Source: Lanius collurio
Taxonomy: Eukaryota > Chordata > Aves > Passeriformes > Laniidae
Direction: 5' to 3'
Assembly (NCBI GenBank): GCA_020086605.1
Contig: JACBWW010000046.1
Span: 2,151,526-2,215,525, forward strand
Length of the DNA: 64,000 bases
Position numbers and translations under genes: made by a program. Positions 15,701 through 28,900 of the stretch are shown piece by piece. The notes beneath the pieces were generated by a model that saw only the letters and a program-made list of their open reading frames with translations, did no database searches and was not told the DNA's origin. The stretch's first letter is position 1. Each line of letters begins with the position of its first letter.

Positions 15701-18700
15701 TATTTTTCTGTGCAATGGGCACAGAGAGAAAGAAGTGATACAAATCACATGTGTAATGCTCCAGCAACCTCCCTTCAAGGCTACACCTTGAAGGTGCTAA
15801 AACCTTTATGGGATTGCAGGAAAAAGTTTTTCCTTCCTTACAAAGACAAACTTGAAAATCTAAGAGAACTTAATGTACTAAAAAATAAATTATAGGTTTA
15901 ATTAAAGGTTTTTTATTGTTATTATTAGGAGAAATCTTAGCACAGAGGATGGGGAGATGATAACCAAGAGTTTGCTTCTGGACTTGCTCCAACCTTTATT
16001 TCCAGCTATGTGTGGCCACTTACAGGCTCAGATCCTACTGATTTTACTGTAAATAATGTTGCAGCTTATTGGCACTCTGGTGATTGTGTTAAACCCTCCC
16101 AGATGACCTCAGGATATGACATCACTGAGCTGTGAGAATTTCTGTCCTTGCAGGCTGTCATATTTCAAGAGCTGACCAAGACCAAAGAAATGTTCAGTGG
16201 AGTATAAAAATTCTTTAAAAGAGAATTTTGTTTTAATTTTTTTTTTAATAGTTTGGTGTGGGTCCACCTGAAATTTGAATCCTCTGCTGCCTCTCAGAAG
16301 TAAAGAAGGAGTGAGAGCTCATTACACCAGCTCTGCTGAGAGAGCCACACTCAGCCTGAATAACCAACAGTGCCAAGCAAATCCCCACTGGTGGCTGTAA
16401 AGATAATTTCCAGCAGTTTCTGACCTTTCCAAATTTTACCTTGCAGAAGAATTTTAGAACAAGACAATTAATTTATCTGCATTTCTCAGATGACTGGTTT
16501 GATAAAGTCATTTGGTGGCAGAATTTCTTCTAAGGATGTGGGAACCACAGGGTCATGCTGGAAACAATTTGTTGGTTTTGAGTTTTAAAATTTACACATT
16601 TATTAAATGGTGCAAAAGCTTCACCTCAGTTGCTGGTAAATAGTGCAGAACACCAGCATGGCTCATTCCCCACTTGACTCATTGTGTTGTTTCCCCTCCT
16701 TATTTAGAAGTCATGAGAACATCTCCTTTTGTCCCTTCTTTTTCTTTAAGACCCCCAAAAAGTGCATGTTTGCCCCACACATTGCAGGAGCATGGTGGTG
16801 ATGAAGTCACCTGAAGAATTTCCATATAATTTGAGGGTTTGGAAGTCCTGCAGCTCCTACAGTCTTGTGGTGCCAATGTTTATTTTTTTCTTTTCCAAAA
16901 TGAGAGGCCACTGAAGTCCAGTGGCCATTCCAGCCCTGAACAGGTATTAAAATAAATAAATACCATGTTTATAACACAGCAGTGCTTCTCCTGTTTGAAT
17001 CCTCCTGTTTGCAGACATCTGAAAATGGATTTCATTTAGTAAACCTGACAGAGTGGGTGGCAGTTTGGATTGAATCAGTGATATCATCATCAAATTATTG
17101 CTAGTCCACAGAAAATAACACGCACGAGAAAGAACAACCTTTTCTTAAAAAAGTTGTGCATTTCAGCATCCTAATTAGAACACTGAGTTTTAATGTCAGT
17201 GTCAGCTTTTGGAGTAAATGGTCACCTCTTCCAAGCCCCAAAGAAACAGATTCCCCTGCAAAATTACCACACATAGTGGTAATACTTCCCTTTTCTAAGA
17301 GCTGCGTGCATCTATTTTATTCCAGTAATATAATCTTCTGTTTTATCTGTTTTATCTGGTTTTACTATTGAGACACATAACAAGCTTTTAAACTTTAAAA
17401 ATACCATAAAACTAATGGATGTGTAGTCAGAGATATATCATATCTTTGTTTCTTTGATTTAAAATGCTGCTTCAGCCCTATTTTGAATTTTCTATCCAAT
17501 CCAAACATTGCTTTCTCTGGTGTTAAAATCAGGTTTTCCTCTTTCTTCCTTTGAGCAATCAGTTTGTGGTATTTTTTTCGAGTCAAAATTAAATTAGTGA
17601 TATTGTAACTCAATACCATATATAAAAATTGATTTGCTTTGTAAAAATAGCTTGGAGTGCCATTACAGCTGCACTGGCTAGACTGGGTGACTTTCTGAGA
17701 TGTCACCTGTGAAAGAATAAAAATAAAATATGTCTGTCCTGAAACCTGAGAGTGCTGTGCATGCCACGGGGCAGGGAGGACATGCAGGAGGCTCAGGTGC
17801 AGGGAGTTTTACAGATAAAATGTGGAATATCATCCTTTGCTCTTTGATCCCCCTCAAACGATTTGTTTGCTTGCTTGTTCTTCTTTGATCCTGCTTGGTT
17901 CTGCACAGGGGGAGACCGAGTCTCACTTTTCTGCTCCTCTTAGCCTCTCACTCGTTACCTGGCAGAAGAGATTGATCCCCACCTGCCCACAAAGCTCCTT
18001 TAGCTCTCTCTCCTTAGTGGGTTGTAATCTGAAAATCTGAGGAATAAAGTGTCTCAATCTTCCTTATTTAACACTGCAGCAATGTGACCACACTAGAACA
18101 GTTCATTTTAAAGTTATTGTTTTATGAAGTGCATCTGGACTTCTCATAGGTCATGAAACACAGGAAATAAAATCTGTTTATCACAAGGGCATGGCAGGGT
18201 GTGATGTATATTATAGACTTATTCCTCCATGAATTGTACTGCTTGAACTCAGTTTATATAAGTTTCTAACAGAAAGAGACAATGAGCTTTTAACAGTGCA
18301 GAAAAGAAACTTTTAACTCACTGCACAGAAGTTCTATTTTAATTTGCAGATCACTTATAGGTTCTTGCAGTGACCCTTTAAGTCCTGACTCTATCAATAC
18401 AAATGTATAAAAAAAGTGCTTTTATCTGAAAAAGAAGTTATTTTCATGTTCAAATCATGAGCTTGTTGTTTGCAATTACCAATCAATATCCAGGCACAAT
18501 TGTACAAAATTCTGTGTTTAAACTTCTGCAAGTGCCTGTTCTCAAATGAGAATTTTAGAATAAAATCTGTAATTCTACAGGACTTTTAGAAAAACACAGA
18601 CAGCAATGTGATGCCTGGATAAATTAGTATCATTCTTTAAAACTTGCTCTGTTGGCCAAGGCTGGATGGGAAATACTGCAGGAGTCATAACAGGTTCTTC

Positions 18701-19695
18701 TCTTCTGTGTCTGTTCACTTCAGTGACATTTTGCCAACCACTCTGAGATGCCATGAACATGTTCTGGATGTAAATAAATTGGTTCCCTCAGTAGTTACCA
18801 TGAGGGAAACAAATGATCAGCCTATAAAAAGATATTTCATGGTTGTTCCACTGGAAAGGTTTCATTTTAAATAATAACAGAAATGAGCTATGTCAATAAA
18901 TTAGGGGACTATAAACCTTTCAAGCTAATGAGAATTATCAAATCAGTTTCCAAACAATGTTCTTGAAATAACTGTACAAAAATTTACTTTCCTCTGTAGC
19001 TACAGTATTTTATGACATGATGCCAACATTGTAGAGGACCCTGCATTATATCTGTCTCTGGAGGGCTGAACAAACTCAACAGTCCTGAGAAAATTATAAG
19101 GGTTTTATGATGACAACCTAGTGGAGAAAATTTAAAAAAAAAAAAAATTAAAGGGCTTGACTGTGGAAAACAAATAAACAAATACAAGGAGATACCAAAA
19201 AAATAAAAGATATGTAAAGTGAAGTTCACAGACGCTAATGTTTAAATTTGAGAAAATTAAATCACATTTTGGATTTTATTGGCTATTAACCTGGTTAAGG
19301 CCCTTCAATTCTCTATTGCTAAATGAAAAAAAAACCTCTTGGCATTTAATCACTATGAATTTTATTTCCATTGTTATGTCTGCATGCTAGATAATTGAAA
19401 TGTGAATATATATGCAATTTTTGTCTATAAGTTACTTAGTATAGAGTGAAACAAATTCCAAATATAATGTTGTTTTCTGATCTGAGAAAATTATTTAGTA
19501 GGAAGGAAGAAAACAGGAAAAACATCTGTAACAAATAATCCTGTATACACTTAGAGCTTCACTGCTCCAGCTTTGCTTCATGGTCCTTTTTACATCTTGT
19601 AGTAAAGTACCAAATGAGATTTTTATATTGTATTTTATTGTATTTTAAGGATCAAATTAACTTTGACAGGTTCCTCAGAGGAATTACTTTCTGGG

Positions 19696-19714
19696 TTTTT
19701 TTTTTTTTTTTTTT
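19696..19714. repeat. Poly-T tract (19 bases)
   Basis: An uninterrupted run of T in intergenic sequence. No adjacent retrogene is recognised. Confidence 0.9.
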
Positions 19715-22700
19715 ATCTAGTCTGTAGTGTTTCTTTTAGCTCCTGACCTCTTCTCTCCAATCTTTCTCAGTTTTACAGGACCTTGTTAATGAAATGTGTA
19801 CAATGCTGCTTGGGAAGAACATGCCATAGTGAGTTCTCTCTCTTCTTGCAGCGTGTTTGATTCCATCCAGCAGCTGCAGGCCCCTTTTCCCACAAAAGGA
19901 TCTGATTATTGAGTGTGATTGAAATGAATTTTTCTTTATATGGCACGCTGTTTTTCCCAACTGAATCAGACAAACACATGTTTTTTCTGAGCCTCGTGCA
20001 ATACTTACGGTTGTAAAGACACAATCATCACAAGACTTTTTATTTACTATTGTTCAGCACAAACAATGTAGAGTGAAAGAAACTAATGAGGTCTTTGATA
20101 ATCAATTCTTATCAGAGATGCCTCGGGCAGAATGGGCTTTTTCAATTATCATCAGTTGTTCAGTAGCTGTACACAGGCAGAATTTTTCATCTAGAAGTGC
20201 TGATTTTATCTTTATTTTAAGAAAGATTAGCTTACATTTGAATGCTTGAAAGTATAACTGCTCCCACTTGGAGTGGTTTCCTGACAATTGACATTATATT
20301 TTTGTGCCTGATGCCACGTGTGAGCACTGCCACACAAACACTGAGCCTCGGGAGGAGAAACTCAAAGGCAGGAAAGCCTTTGGTGTGTAGAGGTTTGGGG
20401 GATTTGAGGGCAGGATGTTTGTTTTTAAGGAGGCTGGGAGAATAGAAGGTAGGCAATGCATGGAGGAGCCTCTCGGGAAATGATGTTTCCAAGCTTTTTG
20501 GAAGAAAGCTCCTGTTTAGTGAGGAGAGGGAAGCAAGGAAAGGGCCACTGAGACTTGTTCTGTAAATAGTTATATGATAGTAAATAATCCAAATATTAGC
20601 TCTGACTTTTGAAAGGGACCAGCTGGACACTGAGGAGGTTGGGAAGCTGAGGCAATGAATCCATTTGGAGTTTTGTCTCTCTTTCCATCTCTGCTGCTTG
20701 TGGCACAGAAATAAAGAGGGTTTTTTGGGGGGTTTCTTTTTGCCCCACAGTTGTAATTATTGAGGAAATGTCTTTGGTGGGGGGTAGGTGTCGTGAAAAA
20801 ACAAAAGCAAATTTTACCATGTAATAATGGTGGCTCATAACAGATTATTAATATACTTGTGGCATTTTCATTTCTCTACAGAGCATATTCAAAAGTCTCT
20901 AAGCTCAGACTTTCCTTGAGCAGACAGAAGTTAGTGAAGAAAAACCCCTTTAAGTAAAGTATAGCAGAGGAAAGGTTCAGTGTCAAGTGCTCTAACACTT
21001 CGTTGTCGCCAAAGATTTTTAAATTGTTTTTATTTAGAGCTGTCTTATAAATAGCATAAAGCTACTTGTAAATAGGTCTCTGTTTTCTGTACAAAATAAT
21101 TCAAAATCTGTATTTTTTTTCTTTAACGTTGTGCTTAAGAACCTCTCTGAATCCTGGAAGTAGTGTTTGAATTGAACTGTTTATTAATTTGAGGTGATGG
21201 GGAGAAATACATGTAAAACCAAGTTGCAGCTCAGTGTTTACAGAGAGGTGAGACTGCTGAATCCTGGGAAAGTTGCACCCAATACCTGGGAGCAGCCCCT
21301 GTTCTCTGCTGCAGAGGAAGGATGATGCCCTGCTTTATCCCCTATGGAGAGAAATATTAGCACTGCTTAAAAGGAAGGAAATTTCCTTATCTTTCATGTA
21401 AAGCACATTGTATTCACCTCTGGTTCTGTTTCATGGCTATGCCAGTATGGAAAGTGGGGAAGCAGAGCAAAAAACATTTTTTATTTTATTTATTTGCTGA
21501 GCACCTTTGGACGTGCCACATCCATTCTCTAGAAGGCAGAGCTGTACAGTTTTACCCCACATCTGGAGCTGCAGCTGAAACACATCTGCATGGGCAGGGT
21601 GCTCTGGGCTGCTGGTGGGCACAGGCTTCTCTTCTCCATGTGCCCACATCATGGGCCTTTCACCACAAGCCTTTGCAGCCAAAAAATGGGCTCCATGATT
21701 GCTGCTCAGAGGAATCAAACACGACCAACACCTGATTTCCGTGTGCCAAAAGCCAGGATAAGCACAGGGCAGGGACCCCGCTGCTGCTTCGGGAATGTTT
21801 GCAAAATGGGCTTTGCTGTAACTCGGTAACTTTGATTCCAAAATTGCCTTCGGAGCTCAGCAGTGGCTGTGTTTTTGTGTGTGGGGAGCGTTTCCCTAAG
21901 GCCACTTCTACTAACAAATGGAAGAGCCTCTTGAGAGTATTAAAGAGTGCATTTATATTTCAAGGGTAAATATTACTACAAGGTAGACTCGTGTTCTCTT
22001 AGAGCCAGGATTCTCCAAAAAAATTGTCACATAGCACCATCTTCTGAGCAGAGCCTGAATGGCAAAGCGAGCCTGAGCTGAGCTCGAGTCTCTCTCAACC
22101 CCCAGTGCTCAATGCCTGACTTTTCAAGGACCAGAGGTTGAGAAAACTTTTATCCAATTTGCTGAGGAAGAGGACTCATTATTAAGAAATGTGTCTATTT
22201 TTAAGAGTCTCATGTCTGCCCTGAATGAAAAATTCATGAGCAAATATCAAGCAACACTAAGGAAATTCACACTGTAGGATGTGTGACCCTGTCAGGGAAA
22301 AATCTCCTGTTACTGCCTGGATTGAAAAAATCCTTACCAAGTTCTGATAAGCTTTGAATGTAGGCTGTTCACTCCTTGGTTTGTATAATTTGAAGACACT
22401 CAGCACTGATCAGCTGAGACTGCAGTTTGGGGTTTAGCTGTGTTATACAAGGAAATAAAACTATGCTCTATCAGGAAAATAATTTATTGTGTTGTGACAG
22501 CTGTGCATAGCTCCAATACTGCTTTCCTACAAGTGTCACTGTCACAAGTGTTTTCTGGGCTTGTGCTTTTGGCCTAAATATCTCCTACAACAGAGACATG
22601 ATAGAGGTTAAGCTGCATCTTCAGCCTTTCCCAGAACTGATGTCGTGGGTAAGGGGTATCCCAGCTCCCCATACATTATATTTATATAAAATACTTTTGC

Positions 22701-25479
22701 TCATGCAGTTCATGTAGAGATTATCACCCAAATCTTCAAATTCACCCCAGTTTTTCTTCCTTTCACCTTCCTGTTAAGAGCCCAATTTCTTTTTGTGGAG
22801 TGCTAATTTCCTTTCACATGTTTTTTTGCTGCTGTACAAATAATATGGAAAAAACAAAACAAAATCCTTAAAGTTCAGCACTAAAACCACCACACCTTTC
22901 CCATCCTTTCCCTTTCCCCCATACCTGTATTTATCTTATTTATCTCTTTATTTTAAATTTTAAAAGTGCACTTGTCACTACAGTCTTGCCACAGAAATTA
23001 GACCATCCCCTCTCATAACACACACATGCAAATATTCATGTGCTCTGCCTTAGAGGTTGTGGTTCATTCTGGGAAGAGCTGCTGAATTTATTAAACTGAT
23101 AAATGGAGCTGCTTTCTGCAAGCTAAAAGCATGGTATATTTTTTCTGCCTTATGTTATTTTTCACACAAGCAAACCTCATGACACAATTTCTTTAGAGAG
23201 CTGTAAAGAAGTACAGGAAGTCTTCTAATGCTCCTTCTGAGCCTTTATTAAATTACAGAAATGGCAGTGTGTATTTCGAGAGCTATTTAAGGGGCTTGTT
23301 TATATCTAAGTGTTTTCCCAAAGTGTTTCATGTCTCGTTTACTGATAGAGCATTTAATAAAATTTGCAAGCTAAGGAGGGGACAAAGGCAGGGGAATTCT
23401 GTGTAATCTCTGCAGTGAGAACATTTGGGAGCAGTGTGGCTGTCAGAGGCTGCTCCTGTGTGTTTGGATTCAGGTACTGTAGAGTAGGTTTTTAGAGATG
23501 AGTTTATATTTATAAACCTCTGTGTTGGCTCAGGAGCCATGGCTGCTTTCTCTCACTTGAGGCTGTCTGCCTTCTTTTGCCCAAGAAAACTCCAAGTTCT
23601 CTGCAAAGGCTCTGTGGGTGAGGCCCATTAGCAGTGTCTGTCCTGATGTGCCTCCTGGACATGATGGCATCAGCTGGGCATTGTTTGTGTCGTTTTTATT
23701 TTGGAATTTTAAAAATGGGCATTCAGTAGCAGTGCTTTCCAAACAGGAGTGAACCAGAAGGGGCTGTGCTGGTTACTGGGAGCACTGGTGTGCTGTTTTA
23801 GGAGAAAAGCATGGTTTAGAGCCTGGGTGAAAGGCAGCAGTGACCCTCTCCCTGCATCCACACAAATCCCTATTTGTAGGAGGGCACATGGCTGGTGCAG
23901 GACTGAAGCAGGATGGCAAAGAATGGGGGGAAAATGTTAGAATTTTTATTATTAATGTTTTAAAGTTAGTGTTTGCTGCAAAAAGATGTTCTGGGCAGGT
24001 GGTCAGACAGCTTCCCTCTGGGACAGGGGGAGAGGAACCTCCACCTCCCACTCCCCCAGGCAGATTCTCTGTGCTTGGCCCCTCATGTTGGCTTCAGGTT
24101 CTTGATCTTCTGGGAAATCAAAATATTTCCTTCTTCTGATGTGAATTCTGGAATCCATGAGCTGGTTTAGAGCTCATTCTTCATTTGCTTGGCTCTTCGT
24201 GTTGGCTCAGATTTTAGTGGGGTTTTTGCACATCTTTTGTTCTTTTAGAGTACAAAAATGAGATTGATGCTTCTGTGTCTTCTAGCTTTGAAAGGATGCA
24301 AAGTAAAAACCACAAAGCTGTTAAAACATAGTCTAAATTTTCTTAGCAGAGAAAGTAAAGTTTATTTGAATGTAGCATGCTATATATAAACATAACTGAT
24401 TTTTAAAGTTAAAAATGTTCTTCTTTTTATAAATATGCTTATGAGATTTTTTTCTTTAGAGGCATTCAATAGGCTTAATACTATAAATTTTTTTTTAAAA
24501 TAGCATATTGCTAAAATCTGTAACCACAGTATTCTATCAGGGAAGTTGGCCTACACATTCAGAGATTTTTGTCTCTGTCCTGAATTTTCTGATACTGACA
24601 AAACAACAACATAACAAACACTGAGGTGGATACTGACCAAATATTGTGCTTTACAGCATAGAATATCTTACATACATTCTTTTTTTCTAGAATACACTTT
24701 CAGCATTTGAAATTATAAAAACAAAATTAAAGCAAAACAGTAGAAATTGGCACACAAAAAGAAAATGTCATGCATGTGGAACACTATATGGTGTTTTCAG
24801 GTGATCCTTGTCCTGTTTGCTCTTTCTTCATAGCATTCCCCTAATTCCAGATAGAACATAAACATGTTTATACAAATGATATCTAATGTTACACAGTGGA
24901 TGTGGTTTATTCCTTACCATAATTCTACTGTACATGAGAGAAAGCTGGTAATCTTCAGCTGAGGTCAAAGATTGTCATATCAATATGATATAAAAATTTC
25001 ATTTTGTAAGTTGTATTGGAGGAATGGAATTATATGACTGTTTTGAAATTGAATGCATGGTTATTATCCCAAGAATAGTCAGATTAGTTTAACTCATACT
25101 GGCAGATGGTTAGTGGGCAAAGAGAAATCCATGAATAACCAGACACAGAGAGCAGCATTAAAATATCACATATCTATGCACTGAAAATATTTGCAAATTA
25201 TATTTGCATTATGTTTTGACAAAAGAGATTTCTTTCTGCTGGCACACAATAGCACAAAGGTACCTTAACCCAACTATGACTTAACTTGCATTACTCAGTT
25301 CAATATACTGCTAAAAATGGATATTCTGTCTCAGTTCTAGCAGAGCTGGATGGCAAATAACAGCCAAATTTTCTGCTTCTCTGGTTTTAAAGCTAATTTA
25401 GGAATTTAATTTCTGAATATAGAAATTAAGTCACTTCTGCAGAGAATATTCTGTTGTCAATAATATCTGAGAGCAAATA

Positions 25480-25916
25480 TTTATTTTTGTGCGGTTCTCT
25501 GTTGGAAGTGCTTCATAGTCATTTTCCTTTACTTAACTGTAAATCTTTTGTTATAAACTTTAACATTCCTGACAACACAGAAAGAAGAAAAAGGCTTTGA
25601 AACCTTAAACAATCTCTCACTGCTGCATTTTATAAATAACAGATACACTTTTGTAACAAACCTGAACCATTCAAACACTAAAACCATTTTACTGGATTTT
25701 GCAAATTAGGAATAACAAAGTAATTCACTTCTGCAAAGTTTTCTGATTTTTTGTGATGCAGGAAGACACTTTTGTGCTCTAATAGTGTGAGGGCTCGGAG
25801 ATAAATATTGTCTGTAAGGGAGGGCTGCTGAGGTGTGTGCAGTCTGTCCTGCTCCTGGAAAGGTTTCTTGTCTGCTGAGACTCCACTCAGTTCAGTTGCA
25901 CAATAATTTACAGTCC
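25480..25916 (-). other. KLHL4: Probable KLHL4 3' UTR (proximal part); end uncertain
   Basis: The sequence directly after the stop codon is non-coding on the minus strand. The first canonical AATAAA in the minus sense is at 25480-25485; another lies at 24361-24366. I cannot tell which is used, and the mature 3' UTR may run well below 25 kb. The stretch 24.2-25.5 kb is strongly AT-rich, which would fit a long UTR but does not prove it. Confidence 0.35.
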
Positions 25917-25976
25917 TCAAGGCAATTTCACCACAACAACACATGCTCCAGCCCTTCCAATGTTGACAGGGACTTC
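25917..25976 (-). CDS. KLHL4: KLHL4 coding exon 11 (last propeller strand and stop)
   Basis: This exon has only 60 coding nt: [19 protein letters not shown] followed by TGA (25917-25919). The acceptor is TTTACTTTCTAG|GAAG, immediately 5' of the first Glu codon. The block matches the conserved C-terminal strand of KLHL4/KLHL5, which closes the propeller by completing blade one. It is in phase 0 with exon 10. It is too short to appear as a long open frame and was found by searching downstream of exon 10 for the expected conserved ending. Confidence 0.95.
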   Translation of the reverse strand, partial: EVPVNIGRAGACVVVVKLP

Positions 25977-28900
25977 CTAGAAAGTAAAAGAAAAAAGGAA
26001 AAGAAGAAGGAGGAAACATATTTTGTAGCCTCCTATGATAGAAGGCATTACTTTCAGATTAATAGGAAAGCAAATTGTTTTTTCAAACTGATGTAATGCT
26101 AAAAAAATTAAGTTTAACTATGGAATGAAAATAGAGTTTGGGCTTTTTGGCAAAATTCAGCAGCCCCTGAGTTACAACGGTGTAGCCTGGGGTTGCTCCC
26201 TTAGCAAATTCTGAAGGTTTTCACATCCTGCATTCCAAAACCAGGGCCTGTGTGGCTGCAAAGGATCCTGGCAGTTCAGGGGTTTCCTCTTGGTCTCAGC
26301 AGTGAGGGCCATAAATATGAAAGTCTGAAGGCGCCTCCAGAAGAGGGTATTGCTGACAAACTCACCAGATCTATAACGGTGAATTTAAACACTTAAGGCC
26401 CAAAATTACTTGTGCAGCCTGGTTAGCTTGCCCATGCACTGCCTCCACCCCTCAGTCTGGGAAGCTTCCCGTGGTTATTTTACAGGAGACACAACTGCTA
26501 TTTCATTCAGGGCCCCCTCCAGCATTGCTGCCGCCTGATGTGTCATTTTTCACCACCCAGCACCAGCGTTACGGTTATTTGGACAGAATTATTCCCCGCT
26601 GCAGGGAGAGCCCCTCCCACTCCTGAGGCAGCTGTGGCCATTACCTCTGTCCACTCGTTGTTCTGGGCATCGTAGGACTCCACGGTGGCCAGGTACGTGT
26701 GGCCATCGTAGCCCCCCACGGCGTACAGCCTGTCCCCCAGGGGACAGATCCCAACCGCGTCCCGAGGCACGCTCAGAGGGGCCACCGTTGTCCAAGCATC
26801 TGTTTTGGGGTCGTACCTAGGAAGTGTGAGGATCAAATTCAGGGAAATGGCTTGTGGAGACACATTGCAAATTGAAATTGCTGACATTCGTTTGTTTTCT
26901 CCTGTGTTGCTGTTTGGTTTGCACCAGGAAGGAGCAGAACTGGGGGGTGATTCAGTTTTTGTTGTAGCCACTAGAGGGGCCTTCAAGCACACAGAAAAGG
27001 CCCCTGTTTTCACTTTTTGATTACAGTCTCTTCATTTTAATTACATTAAGCCATCAATACATTTTAAGTACAAATGGAACCTGAGGGAACGATAACATGG
27101 CCACCAGTTGACTCAGCAAAGTTAATTTCAATACATTCTTATTTTCATTCTTCATAATGCTCTTGGTTTTATCTTTCTTGTCAAAGTTTTCAGAAAATTT
27201 CATTGTCAGAGAAGTTAAATATCTTATGTAGTAACTCTTAAGTTTTTCTCATGAAAGGCCTGGCAGCATCTTACATTAATATTGATTTTACTTCTGATCT
27301 ACTCCAGTATAAATTGCAGTGAATTCCAGGGTGGTTCCTGCTTTACCCCATCTAACTGAGAACAGAATTTGTCCATTGTTGTTCGCAGTAGGGGTTGAAC
27401 TCCGCCTCAGTTTCCCTTTCTTGTCCCCAAATGACATAACTTTGTGATATTTCTTATATTTTCACAACATTTATCAGTATCAGTCAAATTATTGGCCAAA
27501 CAACTGAAAATTATTTAATTCCTACAATATATGGCACAAGCAGCCTAAACCTGAGTTTTGGCAGTTAAGAGGTAGAAAGATCACAGGTTGAATTTGTCTC
27601 ATTTTAGTTGCTTTTACCCAGCTCTTGAGTACCTCAAGCAGAAGGGAGGAATTTGCTGCTAAGGTTTAATTCTTTTATTATCACAAAAGTATCGGGAATG
27701 AGCTATTCCTGCTCAAAATATTATTTTTCAAAGGTGGAATACGTTTTACAAACATAACATTCCAGCTGTGAGGAGAATTTATTCTATAATTCCTTCTTGG
27801 AATGTAAACACAGAAAAAAAAAAGAAAAAAAGCAGAATAATTCCTTACCTCTCCACGCAGTCGGAAAGGCGGGAGCAGTGGTTGGAAGCAGGAGCATCGT
27901 GGCCTCCCACAGCGTACAGAAAGCCATTGTAGGTGGCCACACCGACCCCCCCTCTCCTCTTGGACATGGAAGCACATAAACTCCACTTGTTTGTGTGGGG
28001 GTCGAAGCACTCCATGGATTTCAGGCAGGAGCTGCCGTCTCGCCCTCCGACTGCATACAGCCTGCGAGAGCAACCCAAAAGCAGGCAAACAATTTCAGTC
28101 TTTATTCTCCCACTAATAAGGATTTTATTTGGCTAACCTCATCTGGACCACTTTATAACTGTCGTTATGCCCATTATTTATTGCACTCTGGGACTTCCTT
28201 TGCTCAAAGGCTTTCCCATGTTATATGAAGTCACATTCTTCACTCGCAGTGTAAATGTCCAAGCAGCCACATATGAAAATTAAGCTAAAAAATTCATGCC
28301 AGGTTCTCTAAATATGAGCAATAGAAAGAATTGAATTGAAAGATGCTGCATATGTTTGAAATATGTGGTAGCATTCTCTGGGACACTGTTACAGAATATT
28401 AACATCACATTAAGAGATCTTCTGTGCTGTTAAAAGACTCTAGTAACATGAATGGACATAAAAAACATACAAAAAATATATAGCAAATATATTTTCCTAC
28501 AAGCCTGCATTTAAGAAAATCTGCTGGACAGAAGATACCATCTTGTGTCATCTTGTCTGTTTATTGTCTCTTTACCCCAAAGCATTTAGCAAACAACTAA
28601 AGATTTAAACAGCTGATGTTAGGACAACTTGTAGGAATAAATTATGGTGCTCTATGTTAAAAAACATTGGGGTAACTTTTAGGAATAAATTGTGGTAATG
28701 TATGTTAGAAAACATTGGGGGTCGTGGCTTTTTGTCAGTGAATTTTACAAAGCCTGAATTTCTTTCTGGTCTCAAGCTAACTTGGATGCTGCCGGTGGAA
28801 TGTAATAGAAGATGGATTCAGATGTTGAAAGTGCTGTTCTTTCCACTCCCTTTCAAAGCCTGGTTGTTATTTTCTGCCATGAAATTGAATTTACTTAGTG

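Larger units (their letters stand above)
1..25479. other. Intergenic region downstream of KLHL4; no gene seen
   Basis: I read both strands for homology to known families and for exon-like open frames bounded by splice signals, and found none I can support. Open frames here are at most about 135 codons, overlap on both strands in GC-richer patches (for example 21.4-21.9 kb), and look random. Simple repeats at 6473, 9672 and 19696 are listed separately. The part nearest KLHL4 (24.2-25.5 kb) could belong to its 3' UTR. Confidence 0.6.

Noticed and set aside
19773..20024. Minus-strand ATG followed by a strong GTAAGTATT donor near 20003
   Set aside because: No partner exon or matching acceptor can be identified and the coding part is only five codons.
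21433..21917. Several overlapping open frames of 79-134 codons on both strands
   Set aside because: Simultaneous open frames on both strands in a GC-richer patch are expected by chance; none resembles a known protein or has convincing splice context.
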